In this document: positions 9,774 to 18,906 of the stretch, in pieces | How positions within the stretch are numbered: position 1 is the stretch's first letter | How the letters are laid out: every line of letters starts with the position of its first letter | Assembly: GCA_029556545.1 (NCBI GenBank) | Contig: JAKQEQ010000098.1 | Span: forward strand, 20,998-84,997 | Direction: 5' to 3' | Length of the DNA: 64,000 nucleotides | DNA from: Candidatus Hydrogenedentota bacterium | Lineage (GTDB): Bacteria; Hydrogenedentota; Hydrogenedentia; Hydrogenedentales; JAGMZX01 | Made by a program: the position numbers and the translations under genes | Notes under the pieces: generated by a model | Databases searched by the model: none | Told to the model about the DNA's origin: nothing | What the model saw: only the letters and a program-made list of their open reading frames with translations

Positions 9774-10469
9774 CTAGCCTCTCGCCCCTAGTCCGTACCA
9801 ACGCACAACCTGCGGTTTGCGCCAGAGGTACGGGTTGGGCACCACAAGGATGTGGACCAATCGCGTAAAGGGGAAAAGACCGATTACGACGAATGCGTTA
9901 AAGACGTGCAGTTTCACGAGGTGTGGCGCCGCGGCCATAAGCGTTACGTCGGGGCTGAACTTCACAAGGGACCATAGATAGGGCGTCATCGACGTGGCGA
10001 ACCAGGACGTGCCCCACGGATAGAGAATGGCGATGGCGACGCCGCTGGCGAGTTGCACCAGCAACAGGAAATAGAGGACGGCATCGACGGGACTCGTGAC
10101 CTTGCGGACCTTGCTGTTCGAGAGCCGGCGCGCGACCGCCGCGATGAGCCCCACGAGCGAGAGGATGCCGAAGGCGAGCGCGGAGATCTCGAGGACGTAC
10201 AGGCGCAAGGGATGGCTATTCCACAAGAGGATGCTTCGGGGAATGAGGAAGGCCACGAGGTGACCCGCCAGGACGACGAGTATGCCGTAGTGGAAGGGGA
10301 CCAGCGCCCAGAAGTGCCGTTTGTTTTCGAGTAATTGCGAGGACAGACTCGAAAAGCTGAACGTCTGCGCCCGATACCGCTGGATGCTCACCAGGAAGAA
10401 GGTAAACATCGCCACATACGGCGCCAGCGCAAAGAGCGCCGTGTCCACGTAATTAAGCAGTTGCGCCAT
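9774..10469 (-). CDS. narI: Respiratory nitrate reductase gamma subunit NarI
   Basis: A 231-residue integral membrane protein with five hydrophobic segments. Histidines in PFHYGI, AGHLVAF, APHLVKLH and RLVHIL are suitably placed to bind the two b haems of NarI. NarI takes electrons from quinol and passes them to the NarH clusters. The C-terminus has the family-like PNPYLWRKPQVVRW. Its start overlaps the end of narJ by 17 bases. Confidence 0.95.
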   Translation of the reverse strand: MAQLLNYVDTALFALAPYVAMFTFFLVSIQRYRAQTFSFSSLSSQLLENKRHFWALVPFHYGILVVLAGHLVAFLIPRSILLWNSHPLRLYVLEISALAFGILSLVGLIAAVARRLSNSKVRKVTSPVDAVLYFLLLVQLASGVAIAILYPWGTSWFATSMTPYLWSLVKFSPDVTLMAAAPHLVKLHVFNAFVVIGLFPFTRLVHILVVPNPYLWRKPQVVRWYGLGARG

Positions 10470-11055
10470 GTTCGCATTCCTCCGTTACGGGGCCGAAGGC
10501 GGCCCCCAAGGTCATCATGACGGCTTCGAGGAGCCCGCGATAGGGATTGTCCGCGGGCAGAGCGCCGATGGTCTTTTCGAGCGCGGGCATCACGCACGAG
10601 GCGGCGAAGTCCGTCGCACCCGCGGCGTCCATGCGGCCGAGCAGTCGCAGCGCCTGGGTCAGATGGTCGGGCAATTCCTGTGTCTCGGCGATTCCATGGA
10701 TGCGGAGTTCGCGGCGCAGCTTTACGAGGTACAGGCCGCGGTTGTAGTCCTCTCCGAAGAGGTGCCAGCCGAGGTCGAGGGTGCAAGCGGGGTTCAGGTC
10801 GAAAGTGTTGATGTAGCGTTCTTCGAGATCGGTGCGCGTGTTGCCTTGGGTCGCTTCGCAAAATTGCTCCAATAGTGCGACGCCTGCGCAACTGATGCGT
10901 CGCGCGCGATCGCGGCAGCTTTCGAGGCGCGCGCGCCAGCCCGCTTCGGGATACGCAAGGACACCTGCAAGTGCATCAAGGAGTTCCGCAATATCGGGAT
11001 CTATGCGTGATTCCGGATGCGGCGTGAAGGTCGTACTGCGAACTTGTTCGTCCAT
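10453..11055 (-). CDS. narJ: Nitrate reductase assembly chaperone NarJ
   Basis: A 200-residue TorD/NarJ-type chaperone beginning MDEQVRSTTFTPHPES, needed to insert the molybdenum cofactor into NarG and attach the NarGH pair to NarI. The family-typical part is YINTFDLNPACTLDLGWHLF followed by GEDYNRGLYLVKLR. The start overlaps the narH stop by one base (TGATG), with GAGGGG upstream inside narH. A longer open frame upstream is a shadow of narH. Confidence 0.94.
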   Translation of the reverse strand: MDEQVRSTTFTPHPESRIDPDIAELLDALAGVLAYPEAGWRARLESCRDRARRISCAGVALLEQFCEATQGNTRTDLEERYINTFDLNPACTLDLGWHLFGEDYNRGLYLVKLRRELRIHGIAETQELPDHLTQALRLLGRMDAAGATDFAASCVMPALEKTIGALPADNPYRGLLEAVMMTLGAAFGPVTEECEHGATA

Positions 11056-12545
11056 CACAGTCCCCTCCGTGGGCCGCTCAGGAAGCCGAAACCGGCGTTC
11101 TGTTTTTGTTCGTGCGGGTCCTTGAGCGATTCGATGGCCTGCTCGCGCAACATGGGGGGAATCACGAATCGCTGTTCGACGGTGCACAGGGAGGTCAGTT
11201 CGTAGATGGCTTGCGCCTCGTGTTCGGTGCAGTCGGCGTCGCGCAGCATGCGCCGGGCGGTTTCGAGGTCCACGTCGCCGACGGTCAAGGCGCGGCGATA
11301 CCAGCGGACGGCCTTCTGCTTGCGTAAGGCGTATAGGACTTTGCCTTCCTGGCCCGCGCCGAGGAGGTTGGCAAGAAACTTGAGTGGCACTCGCGCCTGC
11401 TCGATGTCGTGAAACAGGTTGTCGCTGACGCTGTCGAGCGCGCCGTCCCTGCGCTGGGCCATGACCGGCGCCATGGGCGGCACGTAGAACAGCATTGGCA
11501 GGGTGCGAAACTCGATATGCGGCGGCAGCGCGATCTTCCATACCTTCACGAACTTGTAGACCGGCGAGTCCTGCGCGGCCTCGATCACGGCGTCGGAGAT
11601 GCCGTTTTTCAGGGCGTTTTCGATGACGTGCGAGTCGTGGGGATCGAGGATCATTTCGCGTTGCGCGTCGATAAGTTGTTCCGTCGGCAGGTTCGCGGCG
11701 TCGGCGATTCGCTCGGCATCGTAGAGGAGCACGCCGAGGTAGCGAATACGGCCCACGCAGGAGTGGAAGCAGGCCGGGGCCTGGCCGGTTTCAAGACGGG
11801 GATAGCAGAGAATGCACTTTTCCGATTTTCCGGTGTGCCAGTTGAAGAACACCTTCTTGTAGGGACAGGCGGCGATGCAGGAGCGCCAGGCGCGGCAGCG
11901 TTTCTGGTCCACGAGCACGATGCCGTCCTCGCCGCGCTTGTAGAGCGCGCCGGAGGGGCAGGACGCGACGCAGGCCGGGTTCAGGCAATGATTGCAGATG
12001 CGCGGCAGGTAGAAGAAGACGAGTTGCTCGACGGAGAAAAGTTGCCGCCGTTGCTCTTCGCTTAGGCCCGCAAGGTTCGGATCATGCTCCGCGTACACGG
12101 GCGATCCGCCCAGGTCGTCGTCCCAATTCGGGCCGGACTCGACGTCGATGTGCTCTCCGGTGACCATCGAGATCGGCCTTGCGGTCGGCTGGTCCGGGCC
12201 TTCCGGCGCGTTGAACAGGTGCTGATAGTCATACGTCCACGGCTCGTAGTAGTCGTCCATGCTGGGCATGTGCGGATTGTGGAAGATGTTCGTGACGATT
12301 CGCGCTTTCCCCGTGGACTTGAGCCGGATACTTCCGTTGTGCTTCTCCCAGCCGCCGCGGAATTTTTCCTGGTCCTCCCACTGGCAGGGGTATCCGGTGC
12401 CGGGCTTCGTCTCGACATTGTTCCACCACATGTACTCCGTGCCGCGCCGGTCCGTCCAGATGTTCTTACAGGCCAGGCTGCACGTGTGGCATCCGATGCA
12501 CTTGTCGAGATGAAACATCGTCCCGATCTGCGCGCGTACGTTCAT
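11055..12545 (-). CDS. narH: Respiratory nitrate reductase beta (iron-sulfur) subunit NarH
   Basis: A 496-residue electron-transfer subunit with four cysteine groups: CIGCHTCSLACK (from residue 16), CNHCLNPACVASCP, CRAWRSCIAACPYKK, and CILC with CFHSC. Tryptophan replaces a cysteine in the third group (CRAW), the known NarH feature that gives one [3Fe-4S] centre beside three [4Fe-4S] centres. It carries electrons from NarI haems to NarG. It starts 19 bases after narG ends. Confidence 0.96.
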   Translation of the reverse strand: MNVRAQIGTMFHLDKCIGCHTCSLACKNIWTDRRGTEYMWWNNVETKPGTGYPCQWEDQEKFRGGWEKHNGSIRLKSTGKARIVTNIFHNPHMPSMDDYYEPWTYDYQHLFNAPEGPDQPTARPISMVTGEHIDVESGPNWDDDLGGSPVYAEHDPNLAGLSEEQRRQLFSVEQLVFFYLPRICNHCLNPACVASCPSGALYKRGEDGIVLVDQKRCRAWRSCIAACPYKKVFFNWHTGKSEKCILCYPRLETGQAPACFHSCVGRIRYLGVLLYDAERIADAANLPTEQLIDAQREMILDPHDSHVIENALKNGISDAVIEAAQDSPVYKFVKVWKIALPPHIEFRTLPMLFYVPPMAPVMAQRRDGALDSVSDNLFHDIEQARVPLKFLANLLGAGQEGKVLYALRKQKAVRWYRRALTVGDVDLETARRMLRDADCTEHEAQAIYELTSLCTVEQRFVIPPMLREQAIESLKDPHEQKQNAGFGFLSGPRRGL

Positions 12546-12564
12546 GTTTCGCGTTCCTCTCCGT

Positions 12565-15500
12565 TCACCATTTCAGTTCCGGCAGCTTGCGCACCATCAC
12601 GTGCGTGTCGCGGTTGCAGCCCACCGGTCCCCAATAATTGAAGTGATACGTGAACTGCCCGTAGCCGCCGCACATCAGATTCGGCTTGAGCCGCGTGCGC
12701 GTCAGGCTGTTGTGGCCGCCCGCGCGGCGATTGTTCCGCAAGGGCGATTTCGGCACGGAATACGTCCGCTCCGGCGAGTGATACTGGATGCAGACCCCCG
12801 GCGGGATGCGCGCGCTCACCACGGCGCGCGTGACGACCACGCCGTGATCGTTGTGCACCTCCACCCAGTCGTTGTCGTTGATGCCGATGGCCGCCGCGTC
12901 CTGGTCGTTCATCCAGAGCGGCTCCACACCGCGCGACAAGGTGGTCATGCGCTGGTTGTCGCCGTAAGTCGAGTGGATGTGCCATTTCCCGTGCGGGGTG
13001 AGGTAATTCAGCGTCTTTGTTGGCCCCGCCTCCTTGCTGAAGCGCATATCGGCGTATTCCGTCGGCAGCGGCTTCGGCTTGTACGTCGGCAGGTGTTCCC
13101 CGTATTGCAGATACATCTGGTGATCGAGGTAGAAGTGCTGACGGCCCGTCAGCGTGCGCCACGGCACCAGCGCCTCCACGTTGTACGTAAACGGCGAATA
13201 CGGCCGCCCGTCTTCGATGAGCCCGGACCACATCGGGCTGTTCACGAAACGATGGGGCCGCGCCTGAAGGCCCTTATAGTCGATGCGCACGGACCGGGAT
13301 TTTTCCGCAAGCTGGGTCAGCGGCAGGCCCACCTTCTCCTCCATGTTCTTATAGGAGCGGTACGCGAGTTCCCCGTTCGTAACGGTCGCAAATTCGAGGA
13401 TGATGTTGCAGACATCCTCGTCGGCCTCGAGCGACAACAGCCGCTGCGCGTCGTATTCCACGGTCGGCAGCCGCGACAGCGCCTCCTCGTACACGTCGTC
13501 AATGGCATAATGTGTGCCGTGCGCGCTCAGGCCGTTCTTGCGGACCATCGGGCCATACGAGATGAACTGTTTGTGGAGATTGCGGTAGTCGCGCGTTACC
13601 ACCTTCAAGCCCGGCATGGTCTTGCCGGGGATCGCCTCGATCTCGCCCTTCTTCCAATGTCTCAGGTCCGGCTGCGCGATCTCCGCCGCGCTGTCGTGGG
13701 CGAGCGGCGTCGCCACGATATCCGCCACGGGCTCGGGGAAATGCCGCTGCGCCAGTTCCGAGAACTTCTTCGCGATCGCCTGAAAAATCCGCCAGTCGCT
13801 CTTCGACTCCCAGCACGGCGGCACCGCCGCCGACAGCGGATGGATGAAGCTGTGCATATCCGTCGAGTTCAGGTCCGCCTTCTCGTACCACGTCGCCGCC
13901 GGCAGCACGATGTCCGAGTACAGGGCGGACGTATCCATGCGGAAGTTGAGGTCCACCACGAGGTCCATCTTCCCTTGCGGCGCATGTTTGTGCCACACCA
14001 CCTCCGAAATTGACTCCTCCGCCATGTCCTCCGCGATTGTGTTCGTGTGCGTGCCGAGGTAATGTTTCAAGAAATACTCGTGCCCCTTGGAACTCGCCAT
14101 GAGCGCGTTGCCGCGCCAGATGTACCACACCCGCGGCCAGTTCTCCGCCGCGTCCGGGTCCTCGACCGAGAAGCGCAGTGCGCCCGACTTCAATTGCCCG
14201 ACAACGTAGTGGACGATCTTCTCCTCGGAATCCGCCCCCGCCGCGCGGGCCTCCTTAACCAATTCGATCGGGTTCTTGTTGAATTGCGGGTAAAACGGCA
14301 GCCAGCCCGATTGCACCGCCCGCACCTGCACGTCCATCGTATGGCCCGTCGCCAGCGAGTCCGGCGGCTGATGCCGCGGCACGGTGTGGTAGTCCCTGAA
14401 GGAACGCTCGTAGCGCCATTGGTCCGTGTGGACATAGTGCCAGCTCGGGGCGTTCTGCACCCGCGACGGCGGGTACCAGTCCTTCGCCAACGCGATGCTG
14501 GCCCACGACTCGCCCGGCGCCAGTTTTTCCTGCCCCACGTAATGCGCCAACCCGCCGCCGTTCACGCCCACGCACCCGCACAGCATCAAGGCGTTAATCC
14601 CCGCCCGGTACATCAGATTCCCGTGATACCAGTGGTTGATGCCCGCGCCGATGATGATGGTGCACTTGCCTTTCGTCAGTTCGGCGGTTGTCGCCCACTC
14701 GCGCGCGAAGCGCACGATCATGTCTCGGCTCATCCCGGTGTATTTCTCCGACCACGCCGGCGTATACGGCGTATCATCGTCATAACTTTGCGGATACGCG
14801 CCGTCGAGTCCCCGCGGCACGCCGTACTGCGCCATCATCAGGTCGTATACCGTGGTGGCCAGCACTTCCTCGCCCGAGGCCGTCTTGATGCGCTTGACCG
14901 GAACGCCCCGCGCGATCTCGCCGCCCGCGCTGAAATCATCCAACTGCGCGGAAACGACGGCGTCGCGCGCGTCGAGAAACGTCAGCGTGGGGGAGATGCC
15001 GCTGCCGTCCAGGCCGTCCTCGAGTTTCAGGTTCCACTTGCCCTTCTCCTGCCCCCATCGGAACCCGACCGCGCCCACCGGCATCTTCGGGCGGTTCTCC
15101 GCCTCGTCCCACATGAGGAACTTCCAGTCGCCGTTTTCGACGCCCGCGTAGGTGCTCAGCCGGCTCGCGCGCAGCAACCTGCCGGGCCGGTAGACGCCGG
15201 ACCCCTCCGCCGGCTCCAATTCCACCAGCAAGGGAGCGTCCGTGTAGCGCTTCGTATAATCGAGGAAATACGGCGTCTTGCGCTCGTGGTGGAATTCCTT
15301 GAGGATGACGTGGTTTGCCGCCATCCACCACGCCCCGTCCTGACCCGCGTTCAAGGACACCCACTCGTCCGCGTATTTCGCCACCTGGTTGAAATCCGGC
15401 GCGAAGACCCACATCTTGGTTCCGTTGTGCCGCGCCTCCGCCGCGAAGTGACAGTCCGGCGTGCGTGTCATGTTCAGATTCGAGCCCATGACCGCCAGCA

Positions 15501-16212
15501 GCTTCGCGTTATACCAGTCCGCCGACTCGTGCACATCCGTTTGCTCGCCCCACGTCTCCGGCGACGCGCACGGCAGGTCGCAATACCAGTCGTAGAACGA
15601 CAGCGAGATGCCCCCCATCAATTGCATCAACCGCGCGCCCGCCGCGTAGCTGATCATCGACATCGCCGGGATCGGCGAGAACCCCGCGATCCGGTCCGGA
15701 CCGTGCTTCTTGATGGTGTGGATGTTCGCCGCCGCCATAATCTCGAGCACCGTGTCCCACGTCGTGCGGCGGAAGCCGCCCTTGCCGCGCGCCACCTGCC
15801 AGCGCGACCGGGCCGCCGGGTTTTCGACCAAGGAGGTCCAAGCGTCGACCGGGTCTTCGAACTCGGCACGGGCCGTGCGCCAGAGATCAAGCAGCGCCCC
15901 GCGAATGTACGGATATTTCACGCGCAGGGGGCTGTACAGGTACCAGGAGAATGAAATGCCGCGCTGACAGCCCCGCGGCTCATAGGGCGGGATGCCCGTC
16001 TGCAATTCCGGGTAGTCCAGTTGCTGCATTTCCCACGTGACGATCCCCTCCTTGACGTAAATGGCCCAACTGCAACCGCCGGTGCAGTTCACGCCGTGGG
16101 TGCTGCGAACCACCTTGTCGTGCTGCCATCGGTTCCGGTAGAACTCCTCCCAACCGCGCAGCTTCGGGTCGCACTCGTCCTTAATCCAGCGAATCGCGTT
16201 CCGCAATTTCAT
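12565..16212 (-). CDS. narG: Respiratory nitrate reductase alpha (catalytic) subunit NarG
   Basis: A 1215-residue molybdenum enzyme that reduces nitrate to nitrite at a bis-molybdopterin guanine dinucleotide centre. The N-terminal [4Fe-4S] ligands H39, C43, C47 and C82 are present, as is the molybdenum-ligand aspartate D212 in [19 protein letters not shown]. There is no signal peptide or twin-arginine motif, so the enzyme is expected on the cytoplasmic face with NarI as anchor. GAGGTG lies just before the ATG and overlaps the end of the cytochrome gene. Confidence 0.97.
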   Translation of the reverse strand: MKLRNAIRWIKDECDPKLRGWEEFYRNRWQHDKVVRSTHGVNCTGGCSWAIYVKEGIVTWEMQQLDYPELQTGIPPYEPRGCQRGISFSWYLYSPLRVKYPYIRGALLDLWRTARAEFEDPVDAWTSLVENPAARSRWQVARGKGGFRRTTWDTVLEIMAAANIHTIKKHGPDRIAGFSPIPAMSMISYAAGARLMQLMGGISLSFYDWYCDLPCASPETWGEQTDVHESADWYNAKLLAVMGSNLNMTRTPDCHFAAEARHNGTKMWVFAPDFNQVAKYADEWVSLNAGQDGAWWMAANHVILKEFHHERKTPYFLDYTKRYTDAPLLVELEPAEGSGVYRPGRLLRASRLSTYAGVENGDWKFLMWDEAENRPKMPVGAVGFRWGQEKGKWNLKLEDGLDGSGISPTLTFLDARDAVVSAQLDDFSAGGEIARGVPVKRIKTASGEEVLATTVYDLMMAQYGVPRGLDGAYPQSYDDDTPYTPAWSEKYTGMSRDMIVRFAREWATTAELTKGKCTIIIGAGINHWYHGNLMYRAGINALMLCGCVGVNGGGLAHYVGQEKLAPGESWASIALAKDWYPPSRVQNAPSWHYVHTDQWRYERSFRDYHTVPRHQPPDSLATGHTMDVQVRAVQSGWLPFYPQFNKNPIELVKEARAAGADSEEKIVHYVVGQLKSGALRFSVEDPDAAENWPRVWYIWRGNALMASSKGHEYFLKHYLGTHTNTIAEDMAEESISEVVWHKHAPQGKMDLVVDLNFRMDTSALYSDIVLPAATWYEKADLNSTDMHSFIHPLSAAVPPCWESKSDWRIFQAIAKKFSELAQRHFPEPVADIVATPLAHDSAAEIAQPDLRHWKKGEIEAIPGKTMPGLKVVTRDYRNLHKQFISYGPMVRKNGLSAHGTHYAIDDVYEEALSRLPTVEYDAQRLLSLEADEDVCNIILEFATVTNGELAYRSYKNMEEKVGLPLTQLAEKSRSVRIDYKGLQARPHRFVNSPMWSGLIEDGRPYSPFTYNVEALVPWRTLTGRQHFYLDHQMYLQYGEHLPTYKPKPLPTEYADMRFSKEAGPTKTLNYLTPHGKWHIHSTYGDNQRMTTLSRGVEPLWMNDQDAAAIGINDNDWVEVHNDHGVVVTRAVVSARIPPGVCIQYHSPERTYSVPKSPLRNNRRAGGHNSLTRTRLKPNLMCGGYGQFTYHFNYWGPVGCNRDTHVMVRKLPELKW

Positions 16213-16221
16213 GAGTCCACC

Positions 16222-17058
16222 TCACAGTTTCGATGCTTCAACCAGGGAACGCCGCACCGCGCGGAAGCGCCCCTTCCAGATGACGTCGAAAAGCACCAGC
16301 GCCAACGCGGCCACGCCCAGGCCGAGCAGCGAAAACGTCAACTGGGCCACGCCCGCCTGGACCGGCGCGCCATGCTTGGCCCGATCCTCGAAGAGCGCGG
16401 TCAGCGCGTGAATCTCGTCCGGCGCCAACGGTGCATTGCGCAGTAGCGACTGCATCATCGGCGTGGCGGGCGCTTGAAGCCACGCGCTCAATGCGGGCCT
16501 TCCCCCAAGTCGTTCGAAGACCAGCGTCAGGTCCGGCCCGGCGAAGCCGCCGCCCAAGCCGCCGATTCCCGGAATCGAGTGGCACGAAAAACAGGGGGGC
16601 GCGCCCGCGCTCGGTATATCGCGACCGGTGAAGAGCGCCATGCCGCGCGTTACGTCGGCGGGCGTGAACGGCGCCATCGAAATCTGCTGCCCCTTGAATT
16701 GGGATTCCTCGAGGGCCGACTCCGCCTCGATGAGATCGAGGACGAAGTCCACCCGATCAGGCGTCAGGCCGGCCACCTGCGGCATCACCACGCCGCGCGC
16801 CTCTTCCAGGAGTTGCAGCGCGTATGGGTCGCCCGCAGTGATCTTCGCTTGTGGATTCAGAATGAAGGACTTCAGCCATTCGCGGTCTTTGCGCCGTGTT
16901 ACGTCTTTAAGGTCCGGTCCCGCGAGACGCCCCCCCCCGATGGTGTGGCAACTCGCGCAGTTCGCCTTGAAGTAGGCCGCCGTTTCCTGGCCCCGCGCCG
17001 ACGTCGCAAACGCCGCCGCAAGCACGATGCCCAGCACGGCCACGCCGCCTATGCGCAC
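16222..17058 (-). CDS. Membrane-anchored dihaem cytochrome c, NarC-like, first structural gene of the nar operon
   Basis: A 278-residue protein with a signal/anchor (about residues 3-22), two haem motifs, CASCH (C34-H38) and CFSCH (C156-H160), and a C-terminal membrane segment (about 238-260) followed by a basic tail. I chose the GTG at 17058; a longer frame to 17202 adds 48 residues drawn from low-complexity intergenic repeats (RCYRCLQGPG), so I doubt it, although the GTG lacks a clear ribosome site. In Thermus the nar operon also starts with a dihaem cytochrome (narC), so a role as NarGHI partner or electron exchanger with alternative complex III is an inference from order and haem number. 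Confidence 0.82.
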   Translation of the reverse strand: MRIGGVAVLGIVLAAAFATSARGQETAAYFKANCASCHTIGGGRLAGPDLKDVTRRKDREWLKSFILNPQAKITAGDPYALQLLEEARGVVMPQVAGLTPDRVDFVLDLIEAESALEESQFKGQQISMAPFTPADVTRGMALFTGRDIPSAGAPPCFSCHSIPGIGGLGGGFAGPDLTLVFERLGGRPALSAWLQAPATPMMQSLLRNAPLAPDEIHALTALFEDRAKHGAPVQAGVAQLTFSLLGLGVAALALVLFDVIWKGRFRAVRRSLVEASKL

Positions 17059-17098
17059 CCGCGGTGGGCAAGGGGATGGGGGAGACCCCGGGCCCTGT

Positions 17099-17191
17099 AA
17101 ACATCTATAGCACCTACACGACCTATTGGTCTCATTGGTAGCCGCGCATCGCTCCCCGGACCCTGAACGCTGAACCCTGAACCCTGTTTTC
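17099..17191. repeat. Low-complexity tandem microrepeats upstream of the dihaem cytochrome gene
   Basis: Two kinds of short degenerate repeat lie here. One (about 17099-17135) has decamer-like units around CCTATTGGTC; the other (17161-17191) repeats CTGAACCCTG-like heptamers. Neither looks coding, although an open frame crosses them. They separate the Rrf2 gene from the cytochrome gene. Confidence 0.5.
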
Positions 17192-17198
17192 CGCGCCG

Positions 17199-17612
17199 TC
17201 AATGCGATGTCCTCCGCTTCGCAATGGCTGCTATCGAGGTCTCTTCAAGAAACTTCAGATAGCTTTGCCGCGTCTTCTGGAATCGGTCGTGCGCCGGACA
17301 GGGCTTCTCGTCGTCGCACTCCCGGTTCTTGTCCAGAATGCAGGCCGGACGGGACCGCACACCCTCGAAGACCTCGATCACGTCGATGAGCAAGATGTCC
17401 TTCGCCGGCTTGGCCAACTGATAGCCGCCGCTCATGCCGCGCGTGGCGTCGATAATCCCGGCGCGGCCGAGGGCGGCGAGTATCTTGGACAGATAGCCCG
17501 CCGGAATGCCGGCGCGCTCGGAGAGGGACTTGCCGAACATCATGTGTCCGTCCTCCACGTTGGCCAGTTCAATCAGCGCGCGCAGTGCGTATTCCGACGT
17601 TGTCGAGAGCAT
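17199..17612 (-). CDS. Rrf2-family iron-sulfur transcription regulator
   Basis: A 137-residue Rrf2 protein starting MLSTTSEYALRALIELA, with the winged-helix part (AGIPAGYLSKILAALGRAG and RGMSGGYQLAK) and three cysteines, C-x7-C-x5-C, in the loop CILDKNRECDDEKPC. These should bind an Fe-S cluster, as in NsrR or IscR. It is the first minus-strand gene before the nar-act operon and is divergent from moaA. GAGG sits 6 bases before the ATG. Candidate operators lie over its own promoter and over the moaA promoter. A role as a nitric oxide, nitrate or redox sensor is an inference; IscR-like or other Rrf2 types are possible. Confidence 0.9.
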   Translation of the reverse strand: MLSTTSEYALRALIELANVEDGHMMFGKSLSERAGIPAGYLSKILAALGRAGIIDATRGMSGGYQLAKPAKDILLIDVIEVFEGVRSRPACILDKNRECDDEKPCPAHDRFQKTRQSYLKFLEETSIAAIAKRRTSH

Positions 17613-17614
17613 TC

Positions 17615-17630
17615 TGGACCTCGATGTCCA
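17615..17630. promoter_or_regulatory. Candidate Rrf2 operator 1
   Basis: TGGACCTCGATGTCCA, a TGGA-N8-TCCA dyad, lies 3 bases upstream of the Rrf2 start codon and covers its ribosome site. The 11-mer ATTCTGGACCT here recurs exactly 32 bases away in operator 2. Confidence 0.5.
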
Positions 17631-17634
17631 CAAC

Positions 17635-17662
17635 TCTACAATATTCTGGACCTATTTGTCAA
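17635..17662 (-). promoter_or_regulatory. Predicted promoter of the Rrf2 gene, with operator 2 overlapping
   Basis: On the minus strand, TTGACA (17662-17657) is followed after 16 bases by a weak -10, TGTAGA (17640-17635). The second dyad-like site, TGGACCTATTTGTCAA (17647-17662), overlaps the -35 and spacer, which suggests autorepression. Confidence 0.5.
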
Positions 17663-17712
17663 GAACTGTTTTCGCGTTCTCGCGTCCATGGAGGAAGGGC
17701 CCCGCAGCCCCC

Positions 17713-17741
17713 TTGACAAGGCGCGAAAAATTATGGATAAT
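17713..17741 (+). promoter_or_regulatory. Predicted sigma-70-type promoter of the moaA operon
   Basis: TTGACA (17713-17718), a 17-base spacer and GATAAT (17736-17741) make a near-consensus promoter. It puts the transcript start near 17748, so moaA should start at 17784 rather than at in-frame ATGs upstream. Confidence 0.7.
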
Positions 17742-17749
17742 AATATCCA
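17734..17749. promoter_or_regulatory. Candidate Rrf2 operator 3, over the moaA -10 box
   Basis: TGGATAATAATATCCA is a perfect 6-bp inverted repeat with a 4-base spacer and the same 16-bp TGGA-N8-TCCA frame as operator 1. It covers the -10 box and likely start point of the moaA promoter. Confidence 0.55.
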
Positions 17750-17783
17750 GATTTACGCCGACATCTTTCGGAATCCCATTGTC

Positions 17784-18806
17784 ATGGCGTCAGCACTCGC
17801 GGAAAACACACGCATCGGGTTCGGCCCGCTCACGGACGCGTTCGCTCGCGCGCACACGTACCTGCGCATCGCGGTTACTGACCGGTGCAACTTGCGATGC
17901 CTGTACTGTATGCCGCCTGCCGGTGTTTCGTGGGCGCCTTCGTCGTTGCTGCTGACGGACAACGAGTTCGTTCGCCTATGCGAATTGTTCGCGCGGCTTG
18001 GTGTGCGGAAGATTCGTTTGACGGGCGGCGAGCCGTTGCTGCGTCCGGGGCTGGCGTCGCTGGCGGGGGCGATCAAGGGTATTGGCGGCATCGAGACTGT
18101 GGGAATTACCACAAACGGTGTGCGTCTTGCGGCGCAGGCGCGGGCGCTGCGCGTAGCCGGGGTCGACCGGCTGAACGTGAGCCTCGATTCGCTACGGCGA
18201 AATCGATTCGAGCAGATTGCGCGGCGGGACGGACTCGGCGAAGTCTTATCGGGCATAGACGCGGCGCTGGAGGCGGGCTTCACGGGCGTGAAGATCAACA
18301 CAGTTGTCATGGGGGGGTGTAACGACGACGAACTAGCGGATTTCGTTGAACTGACGCGCGGGCTGCCAGTGTGCGTCCGTTTCATCGAGTTCATGCCGTT
18401 TCTCGGCAATCGCTGGTGCGACGCGCATCTGGTTTCCTACGCCTCGATGCGCGCGGCGATCGAGGCGCGGTATGCGATCCTGCCGGTAGCCGACCCGGAC
18501 CCGTCCCGGGTGGCCAAGGAGTTTAAGGTCCCGGGTTTCGCGGGGTCGATAGGATTCATAACGTCGATGACCGAGCATTTCTGCGGAGGGTGCAGCCGTT
18601 TGCGCATCACCGCTGACGGCCAGTTCAAGACGTGTCTCTTTCGATCTCCTGAGGTCAATTTGCGCGACGCGCTGCGGGGCGGCGCCGCGGACGAGGAAAT
18701 CGCGGCGCTGGCGGCGGAGGCGCTGTATCTGAAGCCGCGGCAACATGCCGACATTCGCGAGCTGGAGCGGCGCGCGGACCGGAGCATGTTTCAGGTGGGA
18801 GGCTGA
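17784..18806 (+). CDS. moaA: GTP 3',8-cyclase MoaA (radical SAM, molybdopterin biosynthesis)
   Basis: A 340-residue radical SAM enzyme that converts GTP to the cyclic intermediate in the first step of molybdopterin synthesis. The radical SAM triad is C35, C39, C42 in DRCNLRCLYCMPP; the second cluster uses the C-terminal group in HFCGGCSRLRITADGQFKTC. RLTGGEPLLR and NVSLDSL are family motifs, and the protein ends in the conserved Gly-Gly (FQVGG). The start follows from the promoter position; its own ribosome site is weak. It heads the cofactor operon divergent from nar-act. Confidence 0.96.
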   Translation: MASALAENTRIGFGPLTDAFARAHTYLRIAVTDRCNLRCLYCMPPAGVSWAPSSLLLTDNEFVRLCELFARLGVRKIRLTGGEPLLRPGLASLAGAIKGIGGIETVGITTNGVRLAAQARALRVAGVDRLNVSLDSLRRNRFEQIARRDGLGEVLSGIDAALEAGFTGVKINTVVMGGCNDDELADFVELTRGLPVCVRFIEFMPFLGNRWCDAHLVSYASMRAAIEARYAILPVADPDPSRVAKEFKVPGFAGSIGFITSMTEHFCGGCSRLRITADGQFKTCLFRSPEVNLRDALRGGAADEEIAALAAEALYLKPRQHADIRELERRADRSMFQVGG

Positions 18807-18850
18807 GCACGGCCATGAGCAAAACGGTGACGATTGAGTACTTTGCCCTG
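18792..18850 (+). repeat. First copy of a 59-bp direct duplication (moaA end and false moaD start)
   Basis: Contains the true last codons of moaA and a copy of the moaD start (ATG at 18814), which runs into the inserted palindrome and gives a dead-end frame. It differs from the second copy at 18907-18965 by two bases. Confidence 0.9.
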
Positions 18851-18897
18851 GGGATCGGGGACAGGCACGTCTCGAAGACTCGCTTGTGCCAGTCCCC
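18850..18897. repeat. Dispersed palindrome, family A, between moaA and moaD
   Basis: Identical over 48 bases to 4458-4505 inside actB. Arms GGGGACAGGCAC and GTGCCAGTCCCC pair with one mismatch. It sits between the two copies of the 59-bp duplication. Confidence 0.88.
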
Positions 18898-18906
18898 GGG
18901 CCAAAC

